Positions 17,315 through 26,791 are shown, numbered from the stretch's first letter. The stretch: DNA of 64,000 nt from Secundilactobacillus silagincola (GCF_002583405.1 NZ_BCMJ01000003.1:62001-126000), one strand, 5' to 3'. The notes: generated by a model not told the origin, from the letters alone. Numbers and translations are program-made.

Positions 17315-18322
17315 ATGATCATTAAAGATAAAATTTTGGGAACACTGTACGGTCAAGCTATCGGGGATGCCATGGGCATGCCGTCTGAATTATGGCCGGT
17401 ACAACAGATTCGGCAACAATTTAACGGTCGGATCACGACGTTTTTAGACGGACCGGCAAATAATGATATCGCTGTGAATTTTACTAAGGGTGAATATACG
17501 GATGATACCAATCAGGCGTTAGCCATTTTAGATTCATTGATTGAAACTGATTGGCAGCCGAATCAGGAAAATCTGGTTCAACACATTATGAAGTGGGCCG
17601 ATGAAGTGGGTGCCTGGGAGAATAACATTCTGGGACCCAGCAGTAAAGCGGCATTGACCGCTATTAAAAAAGGTGAGGATCCGCGTCCGGTAACCGACAA
17701 GGCATTGACTAACGGTGCCGGCATGCGAATTGCTCCCATCGGTGCACTGTTTGGCCCGCAGGAACTGAGTGGGCTGATCAAAATGGTTTACGAAGTTACC
17801 CGAGTGACGCATTCCAGCGACGTGGCAATGAGCGGGGCTTCTATGATTGCGGGGGCGGTGACGGCCGCCGTGGCTGACTACTCGTGGGATGAAATTATTG
17901 ACTTCGCGCTGAATTGTAATGATCAAGGGTTCAAAATGGGTGCTCCAACTTGGGCTGCCAAGACTCATGAGCGGCTAAAATTGGGCATTGAGCTGGCAAA
18001 CCGTTATCCAAGCGATGAAGTTCGTTTCAGCCAGGCTATTTATAACGTGATTGGCACAGGAACCATGATTTCTGAAAGTATTCCGGCAGCTCTTTCCATT
18101 GCTTATTACGCCAAAACGGTCCATAAATCAGCATTGCTTTGTGCTAATTTAGGTGGTGATACCGATACGATTGGTGCTATGGCAACGGCAATTTGTGGTG
18201 CTAAAAATGGAGCTTCATCAATTGACCAATCATGGATCCATTTAATTGATACTAAGAATCCACAGCACCATTTTGAAGAATATGCTGAGCAAATGTTGCA
18301 GTTTCGGACAACCAAAAAATAG
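17315..18322 (+). CDS. ADP-ribosylglycohydrolase family protein
   Basis: This 335-residue protein of the DraG/ADP-ribosylglycohydrolase fold has the dinuclear magnesium ligands: GDAMG (17-21), DDT (63-65) and GGDTDT (280-285). Such enzymes cleave the N-glycosidic or O-glycosidic bond to ADP-ribose or related ribosides. Here the gene is followed 15 nt later by an NCS1 permease and then a PfkB kinase. That suggests a small-molecule salvage hydrolase rather than a protein de-ADP-ribosylase (inference). An equivalent trio, transporter/ADP-ribosylglycohydrolase/PfkB kinase, is E. coli yegTUV. AGGAGGAG lies upstream of the ATG, with slightly long spacing. Confidence 0.9.
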   Translation: MIIKDKILGTLYGQAIGDAMGMPSELWPVQQIRQQFNGRITTFLDGPANNDIAVNFTKGEYTDDTNQALAILDSLIETDWQPNQENLVQHIMKWADEVGAWENNILGPSSKAALTAIKKGEDPRPVTDKALTNGAGMRIAPIGALFGPQELSGLIKMVYEVTRVTHSSDVAMSGASMIAGAVTAAVADYSWDEIIDFALNCNDQGFKMGAPTWAAKTHERLKLGIELANRYPSDEVRFSQAIYNVIGTGTMISESIPAALSIAYYAKTVHKSALLCANLGGDTDTIGAMATAICGAKNGASSIDQSWIHLIDTKNPQHHFEEYAEQMLQFRTTKK

Positions 18323-18336
18323 GACGGTATAACATT

Positions 18337-19701
18337 ATGGACGATAAGATTATTAAAGTTCCTGAGGCGGATAAGACATTAACACCTGGTAAGTTATTCT
18401 ATAACTGGTTTGCAGCTAACATCGGAATCATGGGTTTTGTGTACGGCGCCATTATTGTGAGCTATCATTTATCTTTTATGCAAGCCATTGCGGCTTCCTT
18501 AGTTGGCGCATTATCTTTTCTGGTTCCTGGCTGGGTGGCTATGGTTGGTCAACGGGAGGGTATTACCACCTTCAAGCTGAGCCGGGCTGCATATGGGACG
18601 TATGGCAATAAGATTCCCAACGCCATTGCCTGGTTCAACATGGTGGGCTGGCTGGCAGTTAACATTATTACCGGAACGTTGTTACTGACTTCCTTATTCA
18701 GAGTGATTCACGTTCAGAAAAATACATTGACGACTGCCATTGCTTTAATTATCTTTGGGGGACTGGTCTTACTTTCTGGACTGCTGAAAGAAGCAACTTT
18801 GGCGAAGATTCAAACTTGGTTGAGTTGGATCTTTGGTGTTTTAACAGCTGTCATTCTGGTGATTTTTCTGATGAAAGCAAATTGGCAGGAAGCTTTAGAT
18901 TTACCAAGCGGTAGCTGGATCACCGGTTTTCTACCTGCTGTTAGTATCGTAGCGGCCGGATCCGGAATTTCCTGGTCCATGGCTGCTGCTGATTGGGGTG
19001 CATACGTTAAGCCTAATACAAAACCAGCTGCTACTTTTTGGAACACCACGATGGGTGGCGCTGTCCCACTATTTGTGCTGATGGCTGGTGGTGTTTTGCT
19101 GAGTACCATTGAACCCAAACTTGCCACTACGGGTAATCCTTTTGATGTGATGTACAGCGCTTTGCCAAGTTGGATCGGTGTGATTTATTTCTTGGTGGCA
19201 GCTGGTGGCATCATTCCTCAATGTATCGTTTCACTGCGTTCGGCACGAATCAACTTGTCAACAATTGGTATTAATGTATCGCAGCGGACTTCATTGACTA
19301 TTCACGGTTTAATCGTTATTTTAATTCCGGTGTACGTTTTGTTTATCTCCGGTAACTTTCTCAGTAATTTTGAGATTTTCCTTAACTTCCTGGGAATTTG
19401 CCTAGCAAGTTGGGTTGCTATTTTCCTATGTGACAGTGTGATGTTTCGGAAAAATGGTTATGATACCAAGTTGGTCGATCCGCAATCTAGCACCCACTAT
19501 AACTGGGGAGGAATTATTTCCTGGCTGATTGCCACGATTACCGGCTTCCTCTTCACTAATAACGCGGTTTGGACGGGGCCTTTTGCACACGGAATTTTTG
19601 CTAACAATAGTTTAGGGGTCTTTATATCCGCTATTTTGGCCATTATCTGCATGTTCGTTGTCAAACTGATTAAGGGCGGTCAACGTGAGAAGGTGGCATA
19701 A
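18337..19701 (+). CDS. NCS1 family nucleobase/nucleoside permease (cytosine permease-like)
   Basis: This 454-residue permease has about 12 hydrophobic segments. The opening region LTPGKLFYNWFAANIGIMGF and the GWVAMVGQREGITTF stretch are typical of the nucleobase:cation symporter-1 family (CodB, PucI, allantoin and hydantoin transporters). The substrate cannot be deduced, but position between a glycohydrolase and a PfkB kinase suggests a nucleoside-like or N-ribosylated compound. The start codon has only a weak Shine-Dalgarno match, and the gene probably depends on translation of the upstream gene. The stop overlaps the start of the kinase gene (TAATG). Confidence 0.88.
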   Translation: MDDKIIKVPEADKTLTPGKLFYNWFAANIGIMGFVYGAIIVSYHLSFMQAIAASLVGALSFLVPGWVAMVGQREGITTFKLSRAAYGTYGNKIPNAIAWFNMVGWLAVNIITGTLLLTSLFRVIHVQKNTLTTAIALIIFGGLVLLSGLLKEATLAKIQTWLSWIFGVLTAVILVIFLMKANWQEALDLPSGSWITGFLPAVSIVAAGSGISWSMAAADWGAYVKPNTKPAATFWNTTMGGAVPLFVLMAGGVLLSTIEPKLATTGNPFDVMYSALPSWIGVIYFLVAAGGIIPQCIVSLRSARINLSTIGINVSQRTSLTIHGLIVILIPVYVLFISGNFLSNFEIFLNFLGICLASWVAIFLCDSVMFRKNGYDTKLVDPQSSTHYNWGGIISWLIATITGFLFTNNAVWTGPFAHGIFANNSLGVFISAILAIICMFVVKLIKGGQREKVA

Positions 19702-20576
19702 TGAACAAAACCTTGATTTTGGGTGCGGCATACGTCGATGTGATCATTAATGTCCCACGGCTACCATTTTCAGGTGGTGATGTCACAGGAGATTTGAAAG
19801 ATGACATTGTTGGCGGATCAGCCTTCAATGTTTATGGTGCCATGCATGCCGCCCACGCTGATGCAGACCTGTTTGTACCAGTGGGCAAAGGCCAGTACGC
19901 GGATATTGTGCGCGCAGAATTGCAACGCCGGCAAATCCCAGAATTATTACCAGTGACGGAAGCGGACAACGGCTGGGACATTTCTATGGTGGAACCTTCT
20001 GGTGAGCGAAGCTTTTTAACGATTCCTGGCATTGATCAGATTTGGCAGGATGACTGGTTTGATCGTATTAATTTAGCGGATTATCGTTATTTCTACGTGA
20101 GCGGCTATCAAATCGAGAATGAACACATTGCTGATCAGATTCTGGGCAGATTAACGCAACGCAATGCGGATGCTTATGTGCTATTTGATGCCTCCCCGCG
20201 AATGAGCCATTTAACCGACAAAACGGTGCGGTGGCTCCTGCACAAACACGTGATTATTCATTGCAATGAAGATGAAATCGGCTATTTCGGAAAACCTGGA
20301 GAACCGGTGGATGAAATTGCAAAATCAATTTTTGAGCAAACCCAAAGTCCAGTGTTAGTGACACTAGGTGCTAAGGGAACCTTTTATTACGATGGTAAAA
20401 GTTCTGACATCATTCCCAGTCATCACGTCAAGGTTGTGAATACCATTGGTGCGGGTGATACCCATTGTGGTGGTTTCTTAGCTGGACTCGCGAGCGGGAT
20501 GAATTTAGTGGATGCAATCAGTATGGCTAATAAGCTTGCGGCTACGGTTGTGGCACAGGAGAATAGTAGTTTGTGA
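19701..20576 (+). CDS. PfkB family carbohydrate/nucleoside kinase
   Basis: This 291-residue ribokinase-fold protein has the N-terminal GG motif (GGSAFNVYGA, about 38-47) and the C-terminal anion-hole/catalytic-base motif NTIGAGDTHCGG with GAGD at 250-253 (D253 the likely base). Members phosphorylate ribose, nucleosides, pseudouridine or other sugars. The start overlaps the permease stop by one base, so the three genes form one operon. It is close in size to pseudouridine and adenosine kinases, but substrate residues cannot be assigned by eye. A terminator follows immediately. Confidence 0.88.
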   Translation: MNKTLILGAAYVDVIINVPRLPFSGGDVTGDLKDDIVGGSAFNVYGAMHAAHADADLFVPVGKGQYADIVRAELQRRQIPELLPVTEADNGWDISMVEPSGERSFLTIPGIDQIWQDDWFDRINLADYRYFYVSGYQIENEHIADQILGRLTQRNADAYVLFDASPRMSHLTDKTVRWLLHKHVIIHCNEDEIGYFGKPGEPVDEIAKSIFEQTQSPVLVTLGAKGTFYYDGKSSDIIPSHHVKVVNTIGAGDTHCGGFLAGLASGMNLVDAISMANKLAATVVAQENSSL

Positions 20577-20579
20577 ATC

Positions 20580-20613
20580 AAAAAGGCGCTGCTGGGCAGT
20601 GCTTTTTTGTTTT
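20580..20613 (+). terminator. Terminator after the PfkB kinase gene
   Basis: AAAGGCGCTGC pairs with GCAGTGCTTT (one bulged G) and is followed by TTTTTTG. It closes the three-gene cassette. Confidence 0.8.
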
Positions 20614-20739
20614 GCAGGAAATTATTTTTGGAGCAATAACTAGCGACGTGAGCGCCTACCGCATTTACTGTTAAACTGATTTTTAATTGTCTAAATTCTC
20701 TGTTAAACTAGAGGTAATACAAATTGCGGAGGCTTATCA

Positions 20740-23400
20740 ATGACTGAATCAAAACGATTATTACTTATCGATGGCAACAGTGTGGCCTTTCGGGCCTTCT
20801 TCGCGCTGTACACGGCATTGAATAGTATGACAAACGCAGACGGCTTGCACACCAATGCTATTTTTGGCTTTAACCGGATGCTGGATATTATGTTAGAAGA
20901 TGTTAAGCCGACGGACGCATTAGTGGCTTTTGATGCCGGTAAAGTGACTTTTCGAACCAAGAAATATGCTGATTATAAGGGTGGTCGTTCAAAGACACCA
21001 CCAGAACTTTCTGAACAGATGCCAGTGATCCGTCAATTATTAGCCGCACGAGGCATTAAATCTTATGAATTAAAGAATTATGAAGCTGATGATATCATTG
21101 GCACGATGGCTAAGCAGGCTGAAACTGCTGGTTACGAAACGACCATTTTTACCGGGGATCGTGATTTGACTCAGTTGACGTCTGACAAGACCAGTGTTGC
21201 TGTGTCTAAAAAAGGTGTTACTGAAGTAGAAACCTACACCCCCGAACACGTTGAGGAAAAACTTGGGGTTCGGCCAGACCAGATCATTGAAATCAAAGGG
21301 CTGCAGGGTGACACTTCAGATAATTATCCGGGAGTAACCGGTGTGGGGCCTAAAACCGCCGTTTCACTGATTCAGAAGTATGGCACCATTGATGGTGTTT
21401 ACGAAAACATGGATAAGATTACTGCTAAAAAAATGAAGGAACATTTGATTGAAGACAAAGATTCAGCCTTTCAATCCCGTGATTTAGCAACCATTCGTCG
21501 GGATGCCCCGATTGAAATCAAGCTAAGCGACTTGACTTACAAGGGAGATCAGCAAGACGAACTAGTTAAGTTCTATCAGGAAATGAACTTCCAGTCATAT
21601 TTAAATAAAATGAATACAGATGCGGGTGACGAGGACGTTCTTGGCTTAAAGCCCGTCGAATTCACCGTTTTAACTGCCGATAATTTAAATGAATTAGCGC
21701 AGTTCAAAGACCACGTTTCATTTTATTTGGAAATGCCAGACGCAAACTATCACACGTCAACTTTTGCAGGGTTTGTGATTGGTGAGGGCGATAAGTGGTT
21801 TGTTAGTCGTGACGTGGAATTACTAAAGCAGGCTCCAGTAAAAGATTTATTAACCAGTGATAAGGTTCAAAAAGATGTTTTCGACCTGAAGCGGACTTAC
21901 GTTGGCTTAAATCGACTGGGCATTCACCTAAGTAACGTTGATTTTGATTTGTTGTTGGCTTCGTATTTACTGGATACCAATGAAAATAGTAACGACCTCG
22001 GCCGTTTAGCTTTTCAGCACGGTTACCATCAGATTCAATCTGATGAGGAGGTCTATGGTAAGGGTGCCAAACGGGCGATCCCAGATGATGATCAACTCTT
22101 TTTTGAACACTTAACTCGAAAAGGGATTACGATTGAATCGTTGAAGAAATCGTTATTTAAACAGTTGGATGAAAACGAGCAGACTAAGCTGTACCGCGAC
22201 TTAGAGTTGCCGATGGCTTATGTATTGGCACACATGGAAATTGCGGGAATTATGGTGGATACGGACCGTTTGTCAGCAATGCAAAGCGAGTTCACCGAGT
22301 TATTGGCTCAGACTCAGCAGACCATTTTTCAAGAAGCTGGCGAAGAGTTCAATATTGGCTCACCCAAACAATTACAGCATATTTTGTTTGAAAAATTAGG
22401 GTTAACCCCAATCAAAAAAACTAAGACTGGTTATTCTACCTCAGTTGACGTGCTTGAAAAATTGGCAGCTGAAGCACCAATCGTTGAAAACATTTTGAAG
22501 TATCGTCAAATTTCAAAGATTCAATCCACCTATGTTGAAGGCTTATTAAAAGTGGTTCACAGCACGGATCAAAAGGTCCATACCCGTTATTTGCAAACTT
22601 TGACGCAAACTGGACGCTTGTCTTCAGTAGACCCTAACTTGCAAAATATTCCTATTAGGACTGAGGAAGGCCGGCGGATTCGTCAGGCATTTATCCCTAG
22701 TCATAAGGGCTGGCAGATTTTTTCTTCTGATTATTCACAAATTGAATTGCGGGTGTTGGCTCATATCACTCATGATAAGAATTTGCAGGAAGCCTTTAAA
22801 GAGGGCGATGATATTCATGCGTCAACCGCTCGTCGGATTTTCCATTTAGGTCCAGACGCTGAAATTGATCCGAATATGCGACGTCAGGCCAAGGCGGTGA
22901 ACTTTGGTATCGTGTACGGGATCAGTGATTTCGGTTTGTCCCAAAATATTGGAATTACTCGCAAGCAAGCACGTCAGTTCATTGATACCTACTTCGAGGA
23001 ATATCCCGGCGTTAAGCAGTACATGACTGATATCGTTGCTTCCGCTAAGGACAAGGGGTACGTTGAAACGATTGCACATCGTCGCCGTTATTTGCCAGAT
23101 ATCAACGCCCGGAACTTTAATCAACGATCATTTGCTGAACGAACAGCGATGAACACGCCAATCCAAGGCAGTGCCGCTGATATCATTAAGATTGCCATGA
23201 TCAAAATGGAAGATGCTATTAAAGACTTGCAGGCTACGATGCTGTTGCAAGTTCATGATGAATTGATCTTTGAGGCACCTGCTGAAGAGATCCCAACACT
23301 GGAAAAATTAGTGCCAAGTGTCATGGATTCAGCCGTGAAACTGGAAATTCCGCTGAAAGTGGAATCTCATTACGGCAATACCTGGTACGAAGCAAAGTAA
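20740..23400 (+). CDS. polA: DNA polymerase I
   Basis: This 886-residue polymerase has three domains: 5'-3' exonuclease (1 to about 300, with GDRDLTQL and DTSDNYPGVTGVGPKTA), a 3'-5' exonuclease-like domain (about 310-480), and a family A polymerase (about 490-886). Polymerase motifs are A DYSQIELRVL (D664), B RRQAKAVNFGIVYG and C QVHDELIFEAP (H839, D840). The middle domain lacks the metal-binding DxE at its first motif (FYLEMPD), so proofreading is probably absent, as in Bacillus stearothermophilus Pol I. It is first in a polA, mutM-coaE, nrdR, dnaB, dnaI run with short gaps. Confidence 0.96.
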   Translation: MTESKRLLLIDGNSVAFRAFFALYTALNSMTNADGLHTNAIFGFNRMLDIMLEDVKPTDALVAFDAGKVTFRTKKYADYKGGRSKTPPELSEQMPVIRQLLAARGIKSYELKNYEADDIIGTMAKQAETAGYETTIFTGDRDLTQLTSDKTSVAVSKKGVTEVETYTPEHVEEKLGVRPDQIIEIKGLQGDTSDNYPGVTGVGPKTAVSLIQKYGTIDGVYENMDKITAKKMKEHLIEDKDSAFQSRDLATIRRDAPIEIKLSDLTYKGDQQDELVKFYQEMNFQSYLNKMNTDAGDEDVLGLKPVEFTVLTADNLNELAQFKDHVSFYLEMPDANYHTSTFAGFVIGEGDKWFVSRDVELLKQAPVKDLLTSDKVQKDVFDLKRTYVGLNRLGIHLSNVDFDLLLASYLLDTNENSNDLGRLAFQHGYHQIQSDEEVYGKGAKRAIPDDDQLFFEHLTRKGITIESLKKSLFKQLDENEQTKLYRDLELPMAYVLAHMEIAGIMVDTDRLSAMQSEFTELLAQTQQTIFQEAGEEFNIGSPKQLQHILFEKLGLTPIKKTKTGYSTSVDVLEKLAAEAPIVENILKYRQISKIQSTYVEGLLKVVHSTDQKVHTRYLQTLTQTGRLSSVDPNLQNIPIRTEEGRRIRQAFIPSHKGWQIFSSDYSQIELRVLAHITHDKNLQEAFKEGDDIHASTARRIFHLGPDAEIDPNMRRQAKAVNFGIVYGISDFGLSQNIGITRKQARQFIDTYFEEYPGVKQYMTDIVASAKDKGYVETIAHRRRYLPDINARNFNQRSFAERTAMNTPIQGSAADIIKIAMIKMEDAIKDLQATMLLQVHDELIFEAPAEEIPTLEKLVPSVMDSAVKLEIPLKVESHYGNTWYEAK

Positions 23401-23421
23401 TGATACAAGGAGGCACTAAGG

Positions 23422-24885
23422 ATGCCTGAATTACCCGAAGTTGAAACGGTTCGGCGTGGCCTGACGCGCTTAGTCGGCAACGCTAAAATTACGTCCGTTG
23501 ATGTTTACTATGAAAAAATGGTCTCACCAGAGGCTGATCAATTTAAAAAAATGCTTGCTGGCAAAACGATTGAACGGATCGACCGGCGAGGAAAATATCT
23601 GTTGTTCAGATTCAATGATGATTTGACTATGGTGTCACATCTGAGAATGGAAGGTAAGTACGACGTGCAACCAGATGGTAATCCGATTACTAAGCATACG
23701 CATGTAGTGTTTCACCTCGATGATCACCGTGATTTAAGATATACCGATACCCGGAAGTTTGGCCGGATGCACTTGTTAAAGACGGGTGACGAGACGAAGC
23801 TGGTTTCCGGTTTGAAAAAGATGGGGCCGGAACCCACACCAGAAACGCTGACTGTGGAATATATGAAGCAGATTTTTAGCAAGAGTAAAAAGGCCATCAA
23901 GCCATTTTTATTAGATCAAAGCAATATTGCCGGCTTGGGTAATATTTACGTTGATGAAACGCTGTGGTTAAGCCGGATTCATCCGGAACAACCCACCAAC
24001 ACGATTCCGGAATTTCAGATTCGTCAGCTGCGTGAGAATATTATTGCGGAAATTAAGCGCGCAATTGAAGGGCACGGTACGACGGTGCATTCCTTCTCTA
24101 CCGCTTATGGCGAAGCTGGTGAATTTCAGAATCATTTAATGGTATATGGTCGTAAGGGTGAACCTTGTTTTCGGTGTGATACACCAATTGAAAAAACTAA
24201 GGTTGCTCAACGTGGTACGCACTTTTGCCCAGACTGTCAGGTCTTGCGTAAGGACCCTGGGGTGACCATGGTGCTAGGACTAACAGGTGGTATTGCTACA
24301 GGGAAATCAACTGTGAGCGAATTTTTCAAAGCCTATCAGATTCCGGTGATTGATGCTGATAAAGTTGCCCGAGAAGTTGTTGAACCGGGAACCAAGGGGC
24401 TGAAAGAAATTCAAACCACTTTTGGTTGGCAGATGATTCAGCCGGACGGTACTTTGGATCGCCATGCACTTGGTACCTTGGTGTTCAGCCAACCCGAGAA
24501 GTTAGCACAGTTAAACAGTATTACCGGACCATTAATTAAAAAGGCCGTAGTGCGCAAATTACGGGGTTACCGAAGGCGTCAAGTGCCGCTGGTGATTTAC
24601 GATGCGCCCACGCTTTTTGAAGCCCATGGTGCAGCCGGCATGAACGAAATTATGGTCGTCAACGTACCGGATCAAGTACAGCTTCAGCGATTAATGGCAC
24701 GTGACCACTTGTCTAAAAAAGAAGCATTGGAGCGAATCAACGCGCAAATGCCATTAGCTGAAAAGGTAAAAAGGGCTGATGTGGTGATCGATAATAGTGA
24801 TTCAGTTGATAAAACAAAAGCGCAAGTGGTAAGATGGCTGAATGAAGCCGGATTTGGCTCATTAATAACAGATAAATCTAATTAG
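23422..24885 (+). CDS. mutM: MutM-CoaE fusion: formamidopyrimidine-DNA glycosylase joined to dephospho-CoA kinase
   Basis: One uninterrupted frame of 487 codons encodes two enzymes. Residues 1-273 are MutM/Fpg: N-terminal P2-E3 of MPELPEVETVRRGL, the GLGNIYVDE helix and a C-terminal zinc finger with Cys pairs CFRC and CPDC. It would excise oxidised purines such as 8-oxoguanine. Residues 283-487 are CoaE: P-loop GLTGGIATGKST, DADKVAREV and the YDAPTLFEAHG region. It would perform the last step of CoA synthesis. The 9-residue linker VLRKDPGVT replaces the stop normally found after the zinc finger. These are separate adjacent genes in related lactobacilli. An internal start may also make free CoaE. 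Confidence 0.85.
   Translation: MPELPEVETVRRGLTRLVGNAKITSVDVYYEKMVSPEADQFKKMLAGKTIERIDRRGKYLLFRFNDDLTMVSHLRMEGKYDVQPDGNPITKHTHVVFHLDDHRDLRYTDTRKFGRMHLLKTGDETKLVSGLKKMGPEPTPETLTVEYMKQIFSKSKKAIKPFLLDQSNIAGLGNIYVDETLWLSRIHPEQPTNTIPEFQIRQLRENIIAEIKRAIEGHGTTVHSFSTAYGEAGEFQNHLMVYGRKGEPCFRCDTPIEKTKVAQRGTHFCPDCQVLRKDPGVTMVLGLTGGIATGKSTVSEFFKAYQIPVIDADKVAREVVEPGTKGLKEIQTTFGWQMIQPDGTLDRHALGTLVFSQPEKLAQLNSITGPLIKKAVVRKLRGYRRRQVPLVIYDAPTLFEAHGAAGMNEIMVVNVPDQVQLQRLMARDHLSKKEALERINAQMPLAEKVKRADVVIDNSDSVDKTKAQVVRWLNEAGFGSLITDKSN
24262..24885 (+). CDS. coaE: Possible independently initiated dephospho-CoA kinase inside the fused frame
   Basis: Within the fused frame, a GTG at 24262 is preceded by AAGGA (24250-24254) with 7-nt spacing. 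It would yield a 207-residue protein beginning MTMVLGLTGGIATGKST, which is how free CoaE proteins normally begin. This looks like the ancestral coaE start retained after loss of the mutM stop. The cell may therefore make both the fusion and free CoaE. This entry overlaps the fused CDS on purpose; whether the internal start is used cannot be told from sequence. Confidence 0.5.
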   Translation: MTMVLGLTGGIATGKSTVSEFFKAYQIPVIDADKVAREVVEPGTKGLKEIQTTFGWQMIQPDGTLDRHALGTLVFSQPEKLAQLNSITGPLIKKAVVRKLRGYRRRQVPLVIYDAPTLFEAHGAAGMNEIMVVNVPDQVQLQRLMARDHLSKKEALERINAQMPLAEKVKRADVVIDNSDSVDKTKAQVVRWLNEAGFGSLITDKSN

Positions 24886-24926
24886 GTTAAAAAGTAAAAT
24901 GTTTGATAAGGATAAGAGGTGAAACT

Positions 24927-25415
24927 ATGCATTGTCCACACTGTCACCATAATGGTTCACGAGTTGTTGATAGTCGGCCAACAGATGAGGGTCGGGTTAT
25001 TAGACGGCGCCGTGAATGTGAAAATTGCGGCTTTCGGTTCACAACGTTTGAACGCATCGAAGCAACACCATTATTAGTCATCAAGAAGAACGGTACTCGT
25101 GAAGAATTCAATCGTGAGAAAATCTTACGGGGAATTATTCGCTCAGCGGAAAAACGCCCAGTTGGTATGGATGTCATGACCAAACTGGTTGATGAGGTTG
25201 AAAATGAAGTCCGTTCACTGGGTGAAAATGAAGTTTCCAGTCAATTGATCGGTGAATATGTGATGAAGCGCTTAGCAGATATCGATGAGATTTCCTATAT
25301 TCGTTTCGCCAGTGTTTACCGTCAGTTCAAGGACATGAGTGTCTTTTTGGAAGAACTCAAAGATGTGATGAATAAGGATAAGAAAAAAGGGGCTTCCTCT
25401 GATAAAAAGAAATGA
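24927..25415 (+). CDS. nrdR: Transcriptional repressor NrdR
   Basis: This 162-residue regulator has an N-terminal zinc ribbon ([18 protein letters not shown], second pair CENC) and an ATP-cone domain ([16 protein letters not shown] onward). NrdR senses dATP/ATP and represses ribonucleotide reductase genes by binding paired NrdR boxes. The frame is open from a TTG at 24903, but AGAGGTGA precedes the ATG at 24927, which gives the family-standard N-terminus. The gene is translationally close to dnaB, as in bacilli. Confidence 0.96.
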   Translation: MHCPHCHHNGSRVVDSRPTDEGRVIRRRRECENCGFRFTTFERIEATPLLVIKKNGTREEFNREKILRGIIRSAEKRPVGMDVMTKLVDEVENEVRSLGENEVSSQLIGEYVMKRLADIDEISYIRFASVYRQFKDMSVFLEELKDVMNKDKKKGASSDKKK

Positions 25416-25429
25416 AACGGGGCTTGATC

Positions 25430-26791
25430 ATGGCGGAGTCAAAGCAACCATTGATGCCTAAAACATCTGTCGCAATTGTCACCACAACGCGGCTTCAAGA
25501 AGAGCGGCGACGGGTGTTGGACTTGCTTTACCAACCAATTTTAGGCGTATCAGCCTACAGTCTAGCAACAGTGATGTGGCGACAAGTATCTTTGACAGCT
25601 GATTTAAAAGTCGAAGTGACCCATACTGATCTATTGGCACTGCTCAATATTAGTATGGTGACGCTTCAAGACTCAAGACAACGGCTGGAGGCTGCGGGAC
25701 TACTACGGACTTTTGAAAATCAGCCTGATCGATTACCAGAATTGATCTATGAATTACAGCAACCCGTTAGTGGTGAAATGTTCTTTAAAGATGACCTGTT
25801 AAGCTTGCTGTTACTGGAAGTAGTAGGTGAGCGGCAGTTTGAACGACTGCGGCAAGCCTTCTTGCCACGGCAACTTAAACGGGATAGGTGGCACGAAATT
25901 TCCAAGTCGTTTTTAGACGTTTTTTCACTGGATAACCGACTAATAGCGGCACCACCTAAATTGATCGAGGCAACCAAAGCAGCTTTTAATCAGGAAGAAA
26001 CCACTGTAGAACATGAACAACCTACGGCGCCTGACTTTGACTTTGGTTTGCTTTCTGAACTGCTGAAGCGGTCATACATTGACTTGAACGATTTGCGGCA
26101 ATATCGTCAGTTGATTATTAACGAACATTTATTGTACGGTATTGATGAAACGGAAATGGCACGCTACATAGGTGATGCCACTAATTTAGCCACGAATAAG
26201 TTAGATGCCAACCAGTTTAAACGTGCAATCGCTGCTGCCTATCAAGGTGGAACAACACCGGTAGTATCAGCCCCAAAAACGGTTACTACTCAAAAAGCCA
26301 GTGAGAGTCAGGAAGAAGCAACCCTGATTGATACTGCTAAACAGTACGAACCAATGGCTTTCTTAGCCCAGATTCGTCAGCAGCAGGGTGGTTATGTCGC
26401 TAGTGGCGAGCAACGTATCGTTGAGCAAATTGCCAGTAAACAGATTTTTTCCAGTTCTGTGATTAATATGCTGATTTACGAGGTTTTGATTGATCTGAAT
26501 AATTCAACGATTACTCAGCGACTCACCGATACTATTGCCAATCGTTGGGCGCAAGATGGTGTCAAAACGCCAGAAGATGCGCTAGCAAGTATTCGTAAAT
26601 TTAAAGCAGACCGGGCGAAACCCAAAACGACTCGGCGGCGTGGCGGCACTAAGAATATCAAAGAAACATTACCGGATTGGGCGAAAAGTGATTATCAGCC
26701 AAAGAAGAAAAAGACGTTGTCCAAGTCTGACCAGGATCAATTTAACGAACAATTAAATAAACTTAAAAAACTGCGGGATGGAGGTGATTAG
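25430..26791 (+). CDS. dnaB: Replication initiation/membrane attachment protein DnaB (Firmicutes type)
   Basis: This 453-residue primosomal protein is of the DnaB/DnaD superfamily, not the E. coli helicase. It has an N-terminal winged-helix region (LDLLYQPILGVSAYSLATVMW), a DDBH2-like domain (about 300-385, for example PMAFLAQIRQQQGGYV) and a basic tail. With DnaD and DnaI it loads the replicative helicase DnaC at oriC and at restart sites. An ATG at 25412 overlaps the nrdR stop, but the ATG at 25430 has GGGG 7 nt upstream and its N-terminal length fits relatives better, so it was preferred. Moderate doubt remains about the start. Confidence 0.9.
   Translation: MAESKQPLMPKTSVAIVTTTRLQEERRRVLDLLYQPILGVSAYSLATVMWRQVSLTADLKVEVTHTDLLALLNISMVTLQDSRQRLEAAGLLRTFENQPDRLPELIYELQQPVSGEMFFKDDLLSLLLLEVVGERQFERLRQAFLPRQLKRDRWHEISKSFLDVFSLDNRLIAAPPKLIEATKAAFNQEETTVEHEQPTAPDFDFGLLSELLKRSYIDLNDLRQYRQLIINEHLLYGIDETEMARYIGDATNLATNKLDANQFKRAIAAAYQGGTTPVVSAPKTVTTQKASESQEEATLIDTAKQYEPMAFLAQIRQQQGGYVASGEQRIVEQIASKQIFSSSVINMLIYEVLIDLNNSTITQRLTDTIANRWAQDGVKTPEDALASIRKFKADRAKPKTTRRRGGTKNIKETLPDWAKSDYQPKKKKTLSKSDQDQFNEQLNKLKKLRDGGD

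Noticed and set aside
20740-23400. Functional proofreading domain in DNA polymerase I
   Set aside because: The first exonuclease motif lacks the DxE metal ligands, so the domain looks like the inactive type of thermophilic Bacillus Pol I.
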